From: Euborellia annulipes
Taxonomy: Eukaryota; Arthropoda; Insecta; Dermaptera; Anisolabididae
Direction of reading: 5' to 3'
Length of the DNA stretch: 64,000 nt
Assembly: GCA_023213315.1 (NCBI GenBank)
Contig: JAKCPI010012695.1
Span: forward strand, 109,403-173,402
Shown here: positions 13,662 through 25,551 of the stretch, piece by piece
Position numbering within the stretch: position 1 is the stretch's first letter
Layout of the letters: every line of letters begins with the position of its first letter
Program-made: the position numbers and the translations under genes
The notes under the pieces: generated by a model
What the model was told of the DNA's origin: nothing
Database searches by the model: none
Seen by the model: the letters and a program-made list of their open reading frames with translations, nothing else

Positions 13662-14072
13662 TATTAGAGGCTTAAATCCTCGGTGGCTAGGTCCAAACAA
13701 ATGCAAATTTATAATTCAAAAATTTGTAACGATTCCAAATACATATAGGGATGGACAAAAGAGAAATTTATTAACGATTAGAGGCTTAAATCCTCGGTGG
13801 CTAGGTCCAAACAAATGCAAATTTATAATATAAAAATTTTTAATGTTTCCAATTACATACAAGTATGGACAAAAAAGAAATTTATTAACGATTAGAGTTA
13901 CATGTCCTCGGTGGCTATGTCCAAACAAATGCAAATTTATTATACAAAAATTCTTAATGATTCCAATTACATACAAGAATGAACAAAAGAGAAATTTATT
14001 AACGATTAGAGGTACAGGTCCTCATTGGCTATGTCCAAACAAATGCAAATTTATTATTAAAAAATTCACAGC
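13662..14072. repeat. 114-bp minisatellite just downstream of CLCA
   Basis: Unit starts (ATTAGAGG or a variant) fall at 13663, 13777, 13891 and 14005, exactly 114 bp apart, giving about 3.6 copies. Each unit contains TCCTCGGTGGCTAGGTCCAA and CAAATGCAAATTTAT. Since 114 is divisible by 3 and stops are rare, both strands look open across several units. I read this as repeat periodicity, not a protein gene. Confidence 0.92.
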
Positions 14073-14930
14073 AATCAGTCAGATCCGTGCACTAATCTGA
14101 TGATCCGATGCGGCTGCTGCAAAAGGATTAGCGATCCTTTGAAAAAGAATCCCTTTTCCGATCCGCAAATCCAGATCCGAAGTTTATAATAAAATTGCCG
14201 AATTGCATATTATTAGATTGAGAAGATTGTTAATATTTATTTGCCGTCAATTTCGTGAATCAATGACGAAATTGGGGGTAAATTTAAATTATTGACCCTG
14301 CACGGTCCTGAAGAAGGAGTCGTTAGTATTCCAAAACGTTGATCTAAATAAATTGGCCTGATAATTATTATCTCCTAGTATAATTATTAACAACTTTCTC
14401 AATCGTATTGTTCACCAGGTCATTCCCTAACTTCATCCATATTTTTTACACTTTTGGGTGAAAGAGTTTTAAAAAATTCAGGATTGTTAATCCTTCGAAA
14501 AGGATCCAGATAAATTTGATCTAAATTCTTAAATCCAGATCTAAGATCCTCTCAAAACAAAGACCCTGGATCGTCCATCCCTGATTACGTAAGATAAGAG
14601 ATCTCGTTCGCTCTTTCATTTTCTACAAAGATCCTCCATGGATGATTCATTACTTATCGATGTTATTTTAGGCTATCAAACTAAAGATTTATAAATAATT
14701 CACTAATCAAAGAATCTCAAACAAAAAGAATAGATATTTTTTATAGCAGAAACTAAGTACAAAAAAAAAAAAAAAAAAAAACGATCGTCTCTGAGATGTT
14801 AAAAAATCATTCATTGAATAAATGAGACTGAATAAATATAAAGAGATCGGAATACAGTCAATTCTAAGAATGTGTAAATGAGGAGAATTTAAGGTGAAAA
14901 AGTCTCTAATAAAAATATTTTTATTCTTTT

Positions 14931-15140
14931 AAATAAATTTTACAAACGTATAATTCATTTTATACACTTTGATGCTTGAAAAAAAAAAATTGCTTCGGCC
15001 GGGAACCGAACCCGGATCATTCAATTTACCACCATGTACATATTCATATTGGAGGAACTGGGTTCGATACCCGGTTGAAGCAATTTTTTTTTCAACCATC
15101 AAAGTGTATAAAATGAATTATACGTTTGTAAAATTTATTT
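14931..15140. repeat. Foldback element with tRNA-like (B-box) arms
   Basis: Arms of about 85 bp are inverted copies: AAATTTTACAAACGTATAAT at the left outer end and its complement at the right. The inner part of each arm carries a pol III B-box-like T-arm (GGGTTCGATACCCGG on plus, CGGGTTCGGTTCCCGG on minus) followed outward by GAAGCA and a T run. The two tRNA 3'-half-like segments point outward from a centre near 15035. No full cloverleaf can be drawn. Confidence 0.8.
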
Positions 15141-18020
15141 AATATTGTGGGACACACTTCTTTATTTTTCCAGCTTGTTCAAATAATGAAAATGAATTTA
15201 ATTCAGAATGTATGTGAGTGTGTATTATAAAAAAAAAAAAGAACTGACTGTAATGTAAATGTCAATAGATAGATAAAAATAATATTTTCATATTGTTAAT
15301 TTTAGGTCTTATCGATCCGGCGTGTCCGGCGCATGCGTAGTGGGGAAGATCACATAACCTTTTTCTTAATGCGCATGCGCCGACCGCCTGATCGAACAGG
15401 CCTTGTAACAAACGAGTCGCATGTAGAGAATTAAAAAAATAAAATGTATATAGAATTTCTAGTCAAGAAATTTGTGGAACATCTTAAGGGTTTGTTCTTT
15501 TTTATCAGCAATTTAAAAAAAAAATCTTTACTGTAATAATTAATTTTATTTTTTTTTTTGGAAACAGGAATTTTATTTTCTAACTAGAATTTAGTTGGTA
15601 TTAAATATGCAAGCCATTTTTGGCCAGCAAATTAATCTCAATATATAAGAACCAGAGAGTTGGCAAGATTTATCCCGCCGATTTTTACACGGTTTTATAC
15701 ATGGATAAAACTACAAAAAAATGTAAAAAACCACCAAAAGAAAAAAAAACAGGTTAAAAAATAAATGAATTTATTATATTTGAATATTCGAGTTTGCGCA
15801 TTCGCATTCAAGTTTTATACATCCGCCATAGTTTTATCAGCGATTTTTTCTTGTATAGAACTACAAAATCATGTATAAAACCCAACTCTGATTGAGAAAG
15901 GGCTGACTGAAAGTGTCTGCCTGCCATCTATTGTTATCTGAATTAACTAAGAGAGAGTAGGAGGGAAAAAAATAGAACCAACGCTATCTAGCGACATTTG
16001 AAATCACTAAAAACTTTATGTAAACAGATGACGTCACTTCATTGTAAAAAGAACACTTCTGTATATAAAGAACAAACCTTTTCTCATTAAAAAAATGTAT
16101 AAATTGTCTCTTATTCAATTCTTGCATGTATTATTGTATTTTAATTTGTAAATAAGACAATTCCCCCAAAGAGTATTTATTATTATTCACTTTTTAATAT
16201 AAATTTCAAATACTTAGATTTAATTTCTTCTTTGTATATATACATATAGGCCTATAAATAATTTATTTTTTAATGACATTCAATATTATTTTTATTTTAT
16301 TTTTTAGCCATAATATAAATAATAATAATTTGAATATTGTAAATACGTATATAAATATAATATAATAATTAATAAAACTACTGTCTTAATTTTGTATTAT
16401 TCTATATTCTAAGACAGTGATTGTATTAAGATTATGTTTTTATATTTTAATAAAGAAAATTTTATGTTTAATTAAAATTATGTCTTTTTATTTCTTAATT
16501 TTTTTAAGTATGTTTGACTTTTTATTAAAAAAATTAACTCCTGTAGTATTAAATATAAAATATTTGATTAACAACAATTAAAATGCTGTGAAGGCATTAG
16601 GCTTCTCGTGCCTGAGGTCACGGGTTCAACATGAATAGTTTCTAACTTGATTATACTAAAAAAACTGAGATGTAGATTGTATGTAAATCAATTCATTATA
16701 TAGGAATAGACATGAATTTTTAAAGATAATTTAATTTTTTTTTTCTTTCAAATTCTAAACCTTTTGTTGAAAAAAAAGTAATAATAATTACAATCACTTT
16801 TAATTAAATTAGTAAATATTAATAGAAAAAAAGTTTTGCCAACTTTTGCCTATACATAACAATACAAATTTATTTAGGATGTGGGATGAAGATGTTTTAT
16901 TAAAATAATTTTCTTATTACGAGGCCATGAAAATAAATAATTTTCCATATTATTTCTATAGTATGTAGTATGAATATGAATATACAATATATTATGTGTT
17001 TTTTATTTTTATTTTTAATCTGTCTAATTATTGAAATCTTAAAGATTTTTGAATTTTCCCATTATTTTAGTCCCTTGAACTGTGGCGCCACGCTGTGGAA
17101 AAAATAAAAACTGAATTCTAAAAACGTTCTGCTACCTAGTGCTAATATTCAGAACTAAAATTATTCAAATAGTTTAGATTATCGTCCACGAGATGGAAGT
17201 AAATTCGTACATTATTTTGGTAGCTTGAATTGTGGCGCTACACTTTGGGGAAATATGGAAACTAAATTTTAAAGATTGTTATCTGCTATCTAAGGTTATT
17301 TTTAAAAGTAATATTTTGACATTTTGTATTCAATTTTTTTTTTTTTTTTTATAATAAACATTCACACTTTTTCCTCATTCACATCTCGTTCGAGCATTAT
17401 TTTTGTAAATTTTCTCCGGATTTGTGATAAAAAATGAATATACTATGAAATTTCAAAAAAAAAAGCCGGAAAGGCTTGATGCGCCTGGGGGGGGGGGGGG
17501 GGGCGCCCCTTCGCCCCCACCTGGATACGCTACTGACTCCCATCCCCTTTTAATCGCCTTAAACAACATAATTTTAAATAAATAAGCCATCCATCCACTA
17601 CTGATTATGATTTAAACCAGCGTTTTACAAACTGTGAGGCGCGGACTAGTCTAAGGGGAGGCGCGAATATTAGCCACAGCGAGCAATTTTCCAAACTCAG
17701 CAAAAATTATTTCTTTTGGATTCTGACGTTTAGGCCACTAGTCTAGGCCATCTTCAGGGCCGGAGGCGAGAATAAATGAAATTTTAATTTTGAAATTGAG
17801 AAGGCAGAAACGTCACAATAATTTTGGCTGCATATGACTAGGAATTTTTTTTTTTTTACTTTACGCTTTAATATAAATTTATATTTTTTAGCATGAAAAA
17901 TTTTTGTTTTTGTATTATTTTACAAAATGGGGGGTGGGGGGGGGCGTCATATGATTAAATATTTTTAAGGGAGGCGTTGTAACATAAAGTTTGGAAAGCA
18001 TGTTGATTAAACCGTGCCAA

Positions 18021-18254
18021 GCCCTCGGGGTTTGGTGTAGGGGTTAGCGTGCTAACCTCGTATACCAAAAGTCGCGGGTTCGGACCCCGGGCAGTCCGAT
18101 GATATGAGGCTTAAATAAGAATGCCTGGACCCCTAATATGTATATTATAATCTATAACGGATATCGTAAAAGTCTTAAATGGCCTGAGTTGCCGAAAAGA
18201 CTGTGTGTATGTGAGTGTGAATAAGAGAAAATGTGTGTGTTAAAAAAAAAAAAA
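18021..18254 (+). mobile_element. tRNA-derived SINE (family S1)
   Basis: It starts GCCCTCGGGG and has an A-box-like segment (TTGGTGTAGGGGTTAGCG) and a B box (GCGGGTTCGGACCCCGGG). The body continues AATGCCTGGACCCC and TTAAATGGCCTGAGTTGCCG, then a GTGTGTATGTGAG tract and poly-A. At least five related copies lie in the window. Confidence 0.88.
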
Positions 18255-19766
18255 CGTAAAGTGTTGGGATGAATGTCGGGTTGTCCTGTATGTGTCGCCT
18301 AAAGCTTTATAATAATATTTTTTGAATTGACAAAAAATAAATCGCTTTGATCAAATATTAAGATTCTTAGAAAAAAGACTTTTAATTGCAAGTGCTTTTT
18401 ATAAAAGGATTTGCCTTTTTATGGCTTGCTATTTTTAGATTTTTCTTTTTTTTTTTAAGCAAATAAAAAAAAACATTATTGAAACATTACCAGTAACAAA
18501 TAAATGAATACAAAATTAGTTAAATAGAAAAAACACTTGTTGATATAGGAAAATTTAAAAATTAAATTAAAACACTTGGTTATAAGCGTGAATGCCGAGA
18601 TAGACCAAGTATTTATACCAATAAACAAATTTAAACATATCACCAAGTGTTTTTCTAATTATTTAATTTCATATTGATTAATTATTTATCAAGCATCCTG
18701 CCTACAAGTCGCAAACTGAGATAATAGAATAAAACTGACAGTTGACCAGCCGGCATTGTATTTCACTTCTCTCAGTTTATTAATAAAAATGTCACAAAAG
18801 AGGAAAAAAATTTTAAAATAATAATTTGATAAGAGCAATAAAATTTTAAACGAGCTTTTAGGGGGCTAATAATAAAAAAATAAAATCAATAAGATCTGAT
18901 TTCGAAAGAAACAAAACAGCACGAACCCTTTGTGCAAATATTAAATAAACATGGTCCATTTATTATGAAAGATTCAAGTGTGTATATTTTAATAGATTCT
19001 GAGCATTTCAAAGCACACAAGAGGCCATGACAAGGGCAAAGAGTAAATTTAATAAAGATCCGTATGCTGGCGCCATCCTGGTGATTCGGATCAACTAATT
19101 AATTAACCTTTATTATAAATTCTATTTACATGTATAATAGACTTGTATTTTTATAATAAACGGCCCAGATAAATAAATAATATTAATTTTACTCACTATT
19201 TAATGAGAAGAGATGAAATGAAGAGGTTGTCTTGATTTACACACAATCACAAACACTAACATAATATTAACACTACACTATCTCAAAGACAACTAATAAA
19301 GTGAGATGTCGACCAGACTGAGATACCGCTTGTTGAGTGACGTAACAATTTTCTCGGCTTCTGATTGGTCAAAGCCCTTCTTGTTGTTAGCTTACCCGCC
19401 AAGGATCAAGGGATCCCGCCAATATTATTCATTAATAATTATTTTTTATTATAATTAAAATATATTTAAAAAATTAAATTTTCAATATTCAAAAATAAAT
19501 AATTCATTTTTTGATGGAATATAAAAAAAAAAAAACTTTTTATTTGATATGGCAATTTGAATATGATTATTTATTTATCTTGACTAAACTTTGATGACAT
19601 CTCGTTAATTATTTCAATAACCTGTTTCTAAGCGATCGAGACCGTTTTGGAGAATGACGTCATCCATTGTTTCTTAGAAGCAATCAAAGAAAATAAATAA
19701 TTCCACAAATCAATAAAGCATTAAAATAATTTTTTTTTTTTTTTTGTAGACTATAAGTTGAAAAAT

Positions 19767-19885
19767 CTGGTGTGACTGGTCGCACAGCACATAACTTTCT
19801 CTTACTTTCAATGACAAATTGAGAATATACATTTTAAAGAGCATCTAAAAAAATAATTGCTTTTTGAATTTTAATCAAAATTGTT
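19767..19885 (+). repeat. Family A repeat, fragment
   Basis: It shares TCTGGTGTGACTGGTCGCAC, ACTTTCTCTTAC, GAGAATATACATTTTAAAGA and the TTGAATTTTAATCAAAAT stretch with the other copies. It stops abruptly where the transposase remnant begins. Confidence 0.75.
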
Positions 19886-20114
19886 AGAGCGAATTACGAA
19901 GAGTTAACGGCGTAATACGGCCGCAAATGGTGCGAAAAGTTTGTGAAAATTGGTGTTCCAGATTACGGCTTGTACGCGCCAGCCGTGGCCGAAATCATAT
20001 TTAAACATTAATGTCATTAAAATTTTGTATCCAATAAAGCCCGTTTCATTGATATTAAAAATATATTTCTTTGTTTTATTATGATTTAAATTTGTGTAAC
20101 TCTAAAAAAAAACA
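19886..20114 (+). pseudogene. Mariner/Tc1-type transposase 3' remnant
   Basis: One frame reads LRRVNGVIRPQMVRKVCENW and continues CSRLRLVRASRGRNH before a stop. This is the typical C-terminal helix of IS630-Tc1/mariner transposases (VxENWxxRxxxxxxxRG). It is followed by an AATAAA and a terminal ACACCCTGTA, like other ends in this window. Only the last 35 or so codons survive. Confidence 0.65.
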
Positions 20115-20122
20115 CCCTGTAT

Positions 20123-20248
20123 CTATTGGGGTCCAGGCATTTCTATTTAAGCCATTTGGATACCAAATGGCTTAAATAGAATCATCGGACTGCCTGGGTC
20201 CGAACCCGCGACGTTTGGTATAGGAGGTAGGCACGCTACCAACTAGAC
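20123..20248 (-). mobile_element. SINE S1 (minus), interrupted by a hAT element
   Basis: The minus strand carries the SINE body and B box (CCCAGGCAGTCC, GGGTTCGGACCCAGG). The remaining 5' end (CCCCGGGCTTGGTCTAGTT) continues after the hAT insertion at 21609-21632. The 8-bp duplication AACTAGAC proves that the SINE was there first. Confidence 0.9.
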
Positions 20249-20693
20249 CAGTGGTTCCCAGCCTGGGGGTGATCGCCCCCAAGTGGGCGATCTGGTTTTT
20301 CAGGGAGGCGATCGGGGGGCGATGAGTAATCATAGGGGGAAAAATTATTAGAGTTTACAAAAATTTAAAAGAAAAAAAAACAAAACAAAAATCAAAGAGG
20401 AAAATATTCCATTTAGAGAATGGCCAGGATAGAAGAGGACAAAAAATTGTCATAAAAATATTATTCTGAAGAATCCAATTCCAATCTAGAATCGAAACGT
20501 CACTTTTATTTTCATTAAATAAAAATTTACCGAAAAAAAAGATCCATTTTTGAAATTTTCTTCATAAAAATATTAGATTTTTTAAAAGATTTCGGTAGGG
20601 ATAAATAATAAAAATCTTGCCTACTACTCCTAGGGTTAGGAGTATTTTTTAAAATAAATTTTTGCCAGTAATTGTGGTTTATTTTAGTTAGTA

Positions 20694-20827
20694 ATTACCC
20701 ACATAGCACTGCAACCAAAAAGCGGACATTTAGACGTCGAAGGGACGATGCTGCAACTTTGGGACATCGCAGAACGTCCCTGCGGCGTCGAAATGTCCGA
20801 TTTTTGGTTACAGTGCTATGTGGGTAA
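20694..20827. mobile_element. Palindromic MITE inside the hAT element
   Basis: CCCACATAGCACTGCAACCA at the left matches the inverted TGGTTACAGTGCTATGTGGG at the right. The palindrome extends inward through CGGACATTTAGACGTCG / CGTCGAAATGTCCG. It is flanked by ATTA/TAAT. Confidence 0.85.
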
Positions 20828-20980
20828 TAGCACAATTTAACTAAAAAAAATTTCAACGTTCTGGCCACTACTTCTGCAGTTGTTGTATTTATTCACTTTG
20901 AAAAGAAAACGTTATCTGGGGAACTTTAAAATAAAGTAGTTGGCTACTTTTTTGTTAAAAATTTTAAATCATGTTTTGTA

Positions 20981-21193
20981 CAGTGAAGGACATTATTAAG
21001 TCCCACCCATGCGTTTTCGACTTGTGATTATTTCATTGTTTTTATAAATGAAAATGAAAATCTTTTTTTGGAAATTTTCTAGGTTTGAACCATGTAAGTT
21101 TCCATTAAAAAAAAATATAAAATTTTTTTTAAAAACATTGAAATAATCACAAGTAGAAATCACTTTGGTGGGACTTAATATTGTCCCTCACTG
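20981..21193. mobile_element. Palindromic TA-inserted MITE (family P1), copy 1
   Basis: It runs CAGTGAAGGACATTATTAAG to the complement CTTAATATTGTCCCTCACTG, flanked on both sides by TA as expected for a Tc1/mariner-mobilised MITE. Both arms share TTGTGATTATTTCATTG. Other copies are at 26331 and 35964. Confidence 0.9.
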
Positions 21194-22594
21194 TATGTAA
21201 ATGCAGATGCAGATCCAACAGAACCATGTGAATTTTTCAGGTATATTTGTAAAATGCATAAATTGATATGAAAGGTAAGAGTGAATAGATAAAACTGCGT
21301 TGGCTGTTTTTATATAGCTACAGTAACAAAATCGTTTAAAATAATACAAGTGCATTGCCAAGCGCGGCGAAAGCGCGGGGGGGGGGCCCCGCAACCGCGG
21401 GTGGGCCCCCCCCCCCCCCCCTTTTTTTTTAAAAAAAAATACTCCCCCCGCGAAAAGAAAAAAAAAAAAAAAAAATACAACTGCATTATTATTTACACTT
21501 TAGATTAAAATTAGACATACAATCAAAATGAAAAAGGGGCCGGGGGGCGATAGGTGTTAGACAACCTCCAGAAAGGGGCGATGGGCCAAAAAAGGTTGGG
21601 AACCACTGAACTAGACCAAGCCCGGGGACAATCAAAAATATTATTTATCTTTTTCATAATTCAGAAAATCTTAAATAACACGATAACTACGCTTTTTAAC
21701 AAATACATTTTTTAAAATTCATATTTTTCTATTTTTTAAACTTCCTATCGAAATTGTAACAAAATCAACAAATAAAAAGAAAGAAAGGACGATGCTTAGA
21801 GGTTAGCAGAGAGAGATTCATTTTTTTTTTTTTAATCCATCTATTTTATTTATTTAGCGAATATTTATAAATAAATAAATCGTTTTTATCCCCCTTTTTT
21901 TTGCATTCATGAGGGATTAATATTAATAAATAAATAGGGAATGAATTAGTGATAGAATATGAAGATAACAACAACAACAACAATAAATATATTAACAAAA
22001 AAAAAAAAATTAAAATGGGAAAGTCTTGTTTAAAATAATTTCGGGGGAAAAAATATTTGATATTTATTTCTAATCACGCTGATACGTGTCTGTTTTGATA
22101 AATTTATTATTTTTATATATAAAAATCAAAGATTTTCTTTTGATCTATTGCGTAACTATCCGTAGCGGTGACGTAACAATGCTTTCCTTTCTTAACCTCA
22201 AACTTTTCGACTTTCATTCTAATTTCTTTAGCAATTTTTATTTACAATTTAAAAGAGACTATTTTTAAGAGTTTAAAGCTGATGTATAGAGAAAGTTCTT
22301 TTATATTTTAAAACAAATACTTTTTTATTATTTCCACCACCCGGGGTCTTTTTTGTGTGGAGGGGGGAGGGCAAATCCGGGAAGTGGGAATTTAATACGA
22401 TTTCTTTTTTCGGACATTAAGATTAAAATTATACATATTTTTTTTTTTGTTTAGTTTTTTTTTTTGATAACAATTTTATAAAAAATTTATATATATATAT
22501 ATAAGGAAAAAAATACCTGTTTGATAAATACAATCAGATTAATATTTGTTTTTTTTTTTTATACTAGTTCGAAAGAGGGTTGTCTGAGTTGGGT

Positions 22595-22704
22595 TTATGG
22601 TGAAATTTCATTTAAAGTTTCACAGGATGGCATTCGAATGTTTTTAGCTTGATGAAACATTTGTTGATCACCGAAATTACGAGCTCGCCAAATCATTGAA
22701 TCCC
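22595..22704 (-). CDS. DNAJB12: DNAJB12/14 last exon (short)
   Basis: After acceptor tttttag the frame gives [20 protein letters not shown] and [16 protein letters not shown], then TAA. This matches the end of DUF1977 in DNAJB12/14, including the cysteine near the C-terminus. It is only 35 codons and is accepted because phase, position and similarity all agree. Confidence 0.85.
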
Positions 22705-25506
22705 CTAAAAAAAAAAAAAAAAAGAATTAATCCTAGTAAAATGTGGAGAGAGAAATTAATTAAACCGTTTAAAAATTAATGGGATGTGAGAAGAAAGAAA
22801 AGGGCGAATTTTCTACAAGATTGCAAGAAGCATTGCCCTACTAAGTATAGGGTAAAATTCTTTAGAGCAACGGTTCCCAACCTTTTTTGGTGTGCGGCCC
22901 ACTTTTTCAGTAAAAAAAACTCTGAGGCCCAGTGTATATACCATATATAATTTTTAGGAACCGACCGAATATTCGGTTTTGGCCAAAAACTAGCCGAACC
23001 TTTCGGCCGGCCGAAACCTGAGTTTGAAAAGATGGGATGAGACTTGCTCACAAAAAAAAAAGGTCAAATGATTTCCACATGAAGGAGAAAAAAATTTTTC
23101 TCCAAGCGAAAAAGGGGCGGAAAAAATTTAGCCTTCTCAAAAAAAGGTAAAATGTTTTTTACGAGAAAGAAAAAAATTTGCTTTCAGCTCGGAAAAAATT
23201 TCGTTTTGCTAGAGAAAAGTTAAAAAAAAAAGTAAAATGATATGAATTTTGTATAGGAAATACAAGTTTCGGTTTCGGCTGAAAATTTTGTTCCGGTCGG
23301 AGCCTAATAATTTTATATAAATATATATAATTTTTATCTTTTCTTAGACGTCCGCGGTCCAGTTCCAATCAGTCCGCGGCCCACGGGTTGGGAACCGCTG
23401 CTTTAGAGCAACGGTTCCCAAAGATAAAAATTATTACTTATAATTAGAGAGCGGAAAAAAAGTCTTTCGACTTGTGTCAATTTTGAGACTTTTCCAGAAA
23501 CGTTTTTTTGAGATTTTCAAAAACGACTTTTTCCCTGTCAGAGACTTTTTTTGAAAAAGCGACTTTTATGACCGACTTTTTCCAATTTTTTAATATAATA
23601 TGCTTTTTTATAATTTTGCATTTTCGGCTGAGGCCATTGAGTTGTTTTCCTTTTTTTTTTTTTAATTTATTTATGGTCTTTTTTGGCATCGAGGCCATTT
23701 AGACCCGGTCCCTATTTATTCCAATTGATTTGTATCCAAATCAATTAATATACCAGGTCTGTGCATCGAAAACCGGCCTTTTTCAAAACATTACGCTGTT
23801 GGCCGCCATGCTTGCAGATGGGGCTCGAGTTGGTTGCACTGTGTTTTTTGGTCCTCAAACTTGTTGTTTTCATTGGTGTTTTGAATTTTCGGCGTGATAA
23901 CAGATTTCTGTGAGCCTTTGAAAATGTCGAATTTCTTGCCCAGTAAGCGCCATTTGCGGGAGATTATTTTGTACTGCTTTAATGTGAACAAGAACACCCG
24001 AGAAGCACACGAAACGCTGGTTTCCGCTTACGGTGAACATGTTCTTAGCATAACAGAGTGCAAAGAATGGTTCAAAAAGTTCCGAAGAGGAGATTTTGAC
24101 ATTGACAACAAAAAGAGTGAAAATGCCCCAAAAAAGTTCGAAGACGCCGAACTGCTGGCCTTGCTGGAGCAGGATGACACGCAAACGCAAGAAGAACTCG
24201 CAGAACAACTTCAGGTGGATCATCCAACCATTTCCAGGCCTCTAGCCCGGCATGGGAGGCCCAATTTGGCTCGAACGGCACAACAAACTGATTTTGTTGC
24301 ACGATAACGCTCCATCTCACACCACGCTGGTGGTAAAAAATACCATCCAAGAGTTTCAGTGGGAAACCTTACCCCACCCCGCATATTCCCCGGACCTGGC
24401 CCCTTCCGATTACCATCTGTTCAGCCTCCTCGAAAAAGCCCTCAAGCCCCTGGGGATTCGAAAAGTTCGAAGAAGTCGAAAATTGGGTGAAAAATTTTTT
24501 TGACCAAAAAACCCGAGATTTTTACCGAGCAGGGATCTGGGCTTTGCCCAAAAGATGGGCCCAGTATGTCGCTAAAGAGGGCGACTACTTTGAATAAAAC
24601 ACCTTCTATTGTTGTTCTTTGAGAAACCTTTGTTTTCACTCAAAAAAAGGCCGGTTTTCGATGCACAGACCTGGTATAAGGTTTTCGGAGAAAAATACAC
24701 CAGCGGTTGCTTTCCACATTAAAATAATTTATTTTGCAAATATTTCGAATTGCCTACGCAATCTTCAGTCAATCAAATAATTTTAATCAATTGTATCAGG
24801 TTCTTACATGTATAGTTTTTCACTCAGTGGCTTGCACATCAAAAACATCCTCTAAATGTAGAATGGCTTCTCATATTAAAATTTTATAATTTTTAAAATA
24901 CGTTCCACATATGAATAATTTGATGCCCTGAAGATGGATTGCGAAATAAATGATTTTAATGTGGAAAGCAACCGCTGGTGTATTTTTCTCCGAAAACTAA
25001 CGATCTGTCCCAGGTTATTTAACTTTTTACAGTTAGCCCTAATATATACTAATACTCTACCCCTGAGTCATAGATCCAGGGTGAAACAACTTAAGATGGC
25101 AAAACATTTATTTTTCCAAAATTGAATAATCAGTTATTTTTCATAATCGATAATCGATTATTTTTTGAGGAAATAATCGAACAGCCCCAATCATCACCTC
25201 TAGAGTATACTTACTATAATTTTTCTCCCTATAACAAGCGTGTCGTAGATTTGTTAAATATTCATCTTCAACTGATGTTTCTAATCGTTTTAAACTGCCT
25301 TGATATTCCGTGTGGAAATTATCCTTTACGTAATATGGAACTCTTAATTTGTATGTTACTCGTTGAACTGGAAATTTTCTAAAAAAAATAATAAAAGACA
25401 AATTATACGATTTTTACTAGCTAGAGATACAGTATAAAATGAATGAAAAGAATTTCAATTTTATTTTATACAATCGTTTAGCTAACACATCGGTTTTAGG
25501 TTGTGG

Positions 25507-25551
<45 letters not shown>

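Larger units (their letters stand above)
20249..21608. mobile_element. hAT-type DNA transposon, non-autonomous, with 8-bp TSD
   Basis: Terminal inverted repeats are CAGTGGTTCCCAGCCT (left) and CAGTGGTTCCCAACCT (right, complement). The target duplication AACTAGAC is at 20241-20248 and 21609-21616. The 1,360-bp interior has no transposase and contains two palindromic MITEs (20694-20827, 20981-21193). A homopolymer patch at 21375-21475 looks like poor sequence. Confidence 0.92.
13517..22594. other. Intergenic region between convergent CLCA and DNAJB12/14 genes
   Basis: No supported gene was found. It holds the 114-bp minisatellite, a tRNA-like foldback, hammerhead-like motifs near 14308 and 17757, SINEs, a transposase remnant and a hAT element, all listed separately. 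At 15305-15400 there is a GC-rich patch with GCGCATGCG twice. Homopolymer stretches at 17488-17505, 17932-17944 and 21390-21475 may be unreliable sequence. From 21640 to 22594 I see only AT-rich DNA and simple repeats, which must include the DNAJ 3' UTR. Confidence 0.7.

Noticed and set aside
13615..14100. Overlapping ORFs of 72-86 codons on both strands
   Set aside because: They are produced by the 114-bp tandem unit, whose length is a multiple of three; no homology or codon bias supports them.
18050..18100. tRNA gene call at SINE heads (also 30640, 36970, 51040)
   Set aside because: B boxes are good, but the sequences continue into a shared body with poly-A tail and TSD, so they are SINEs.
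21360..21475. Extreme G/C/A/T homopolymer block as a biological signal
   Set aside because: The alternating homopolymers look like an assembly or consensus error at a palindromic or low-quality site.
23508..23702. F-rich ORF near the mariner
   Set aside because: Low-complexity translation of T-rich DNA with an equally open antisense ORF; no domain.
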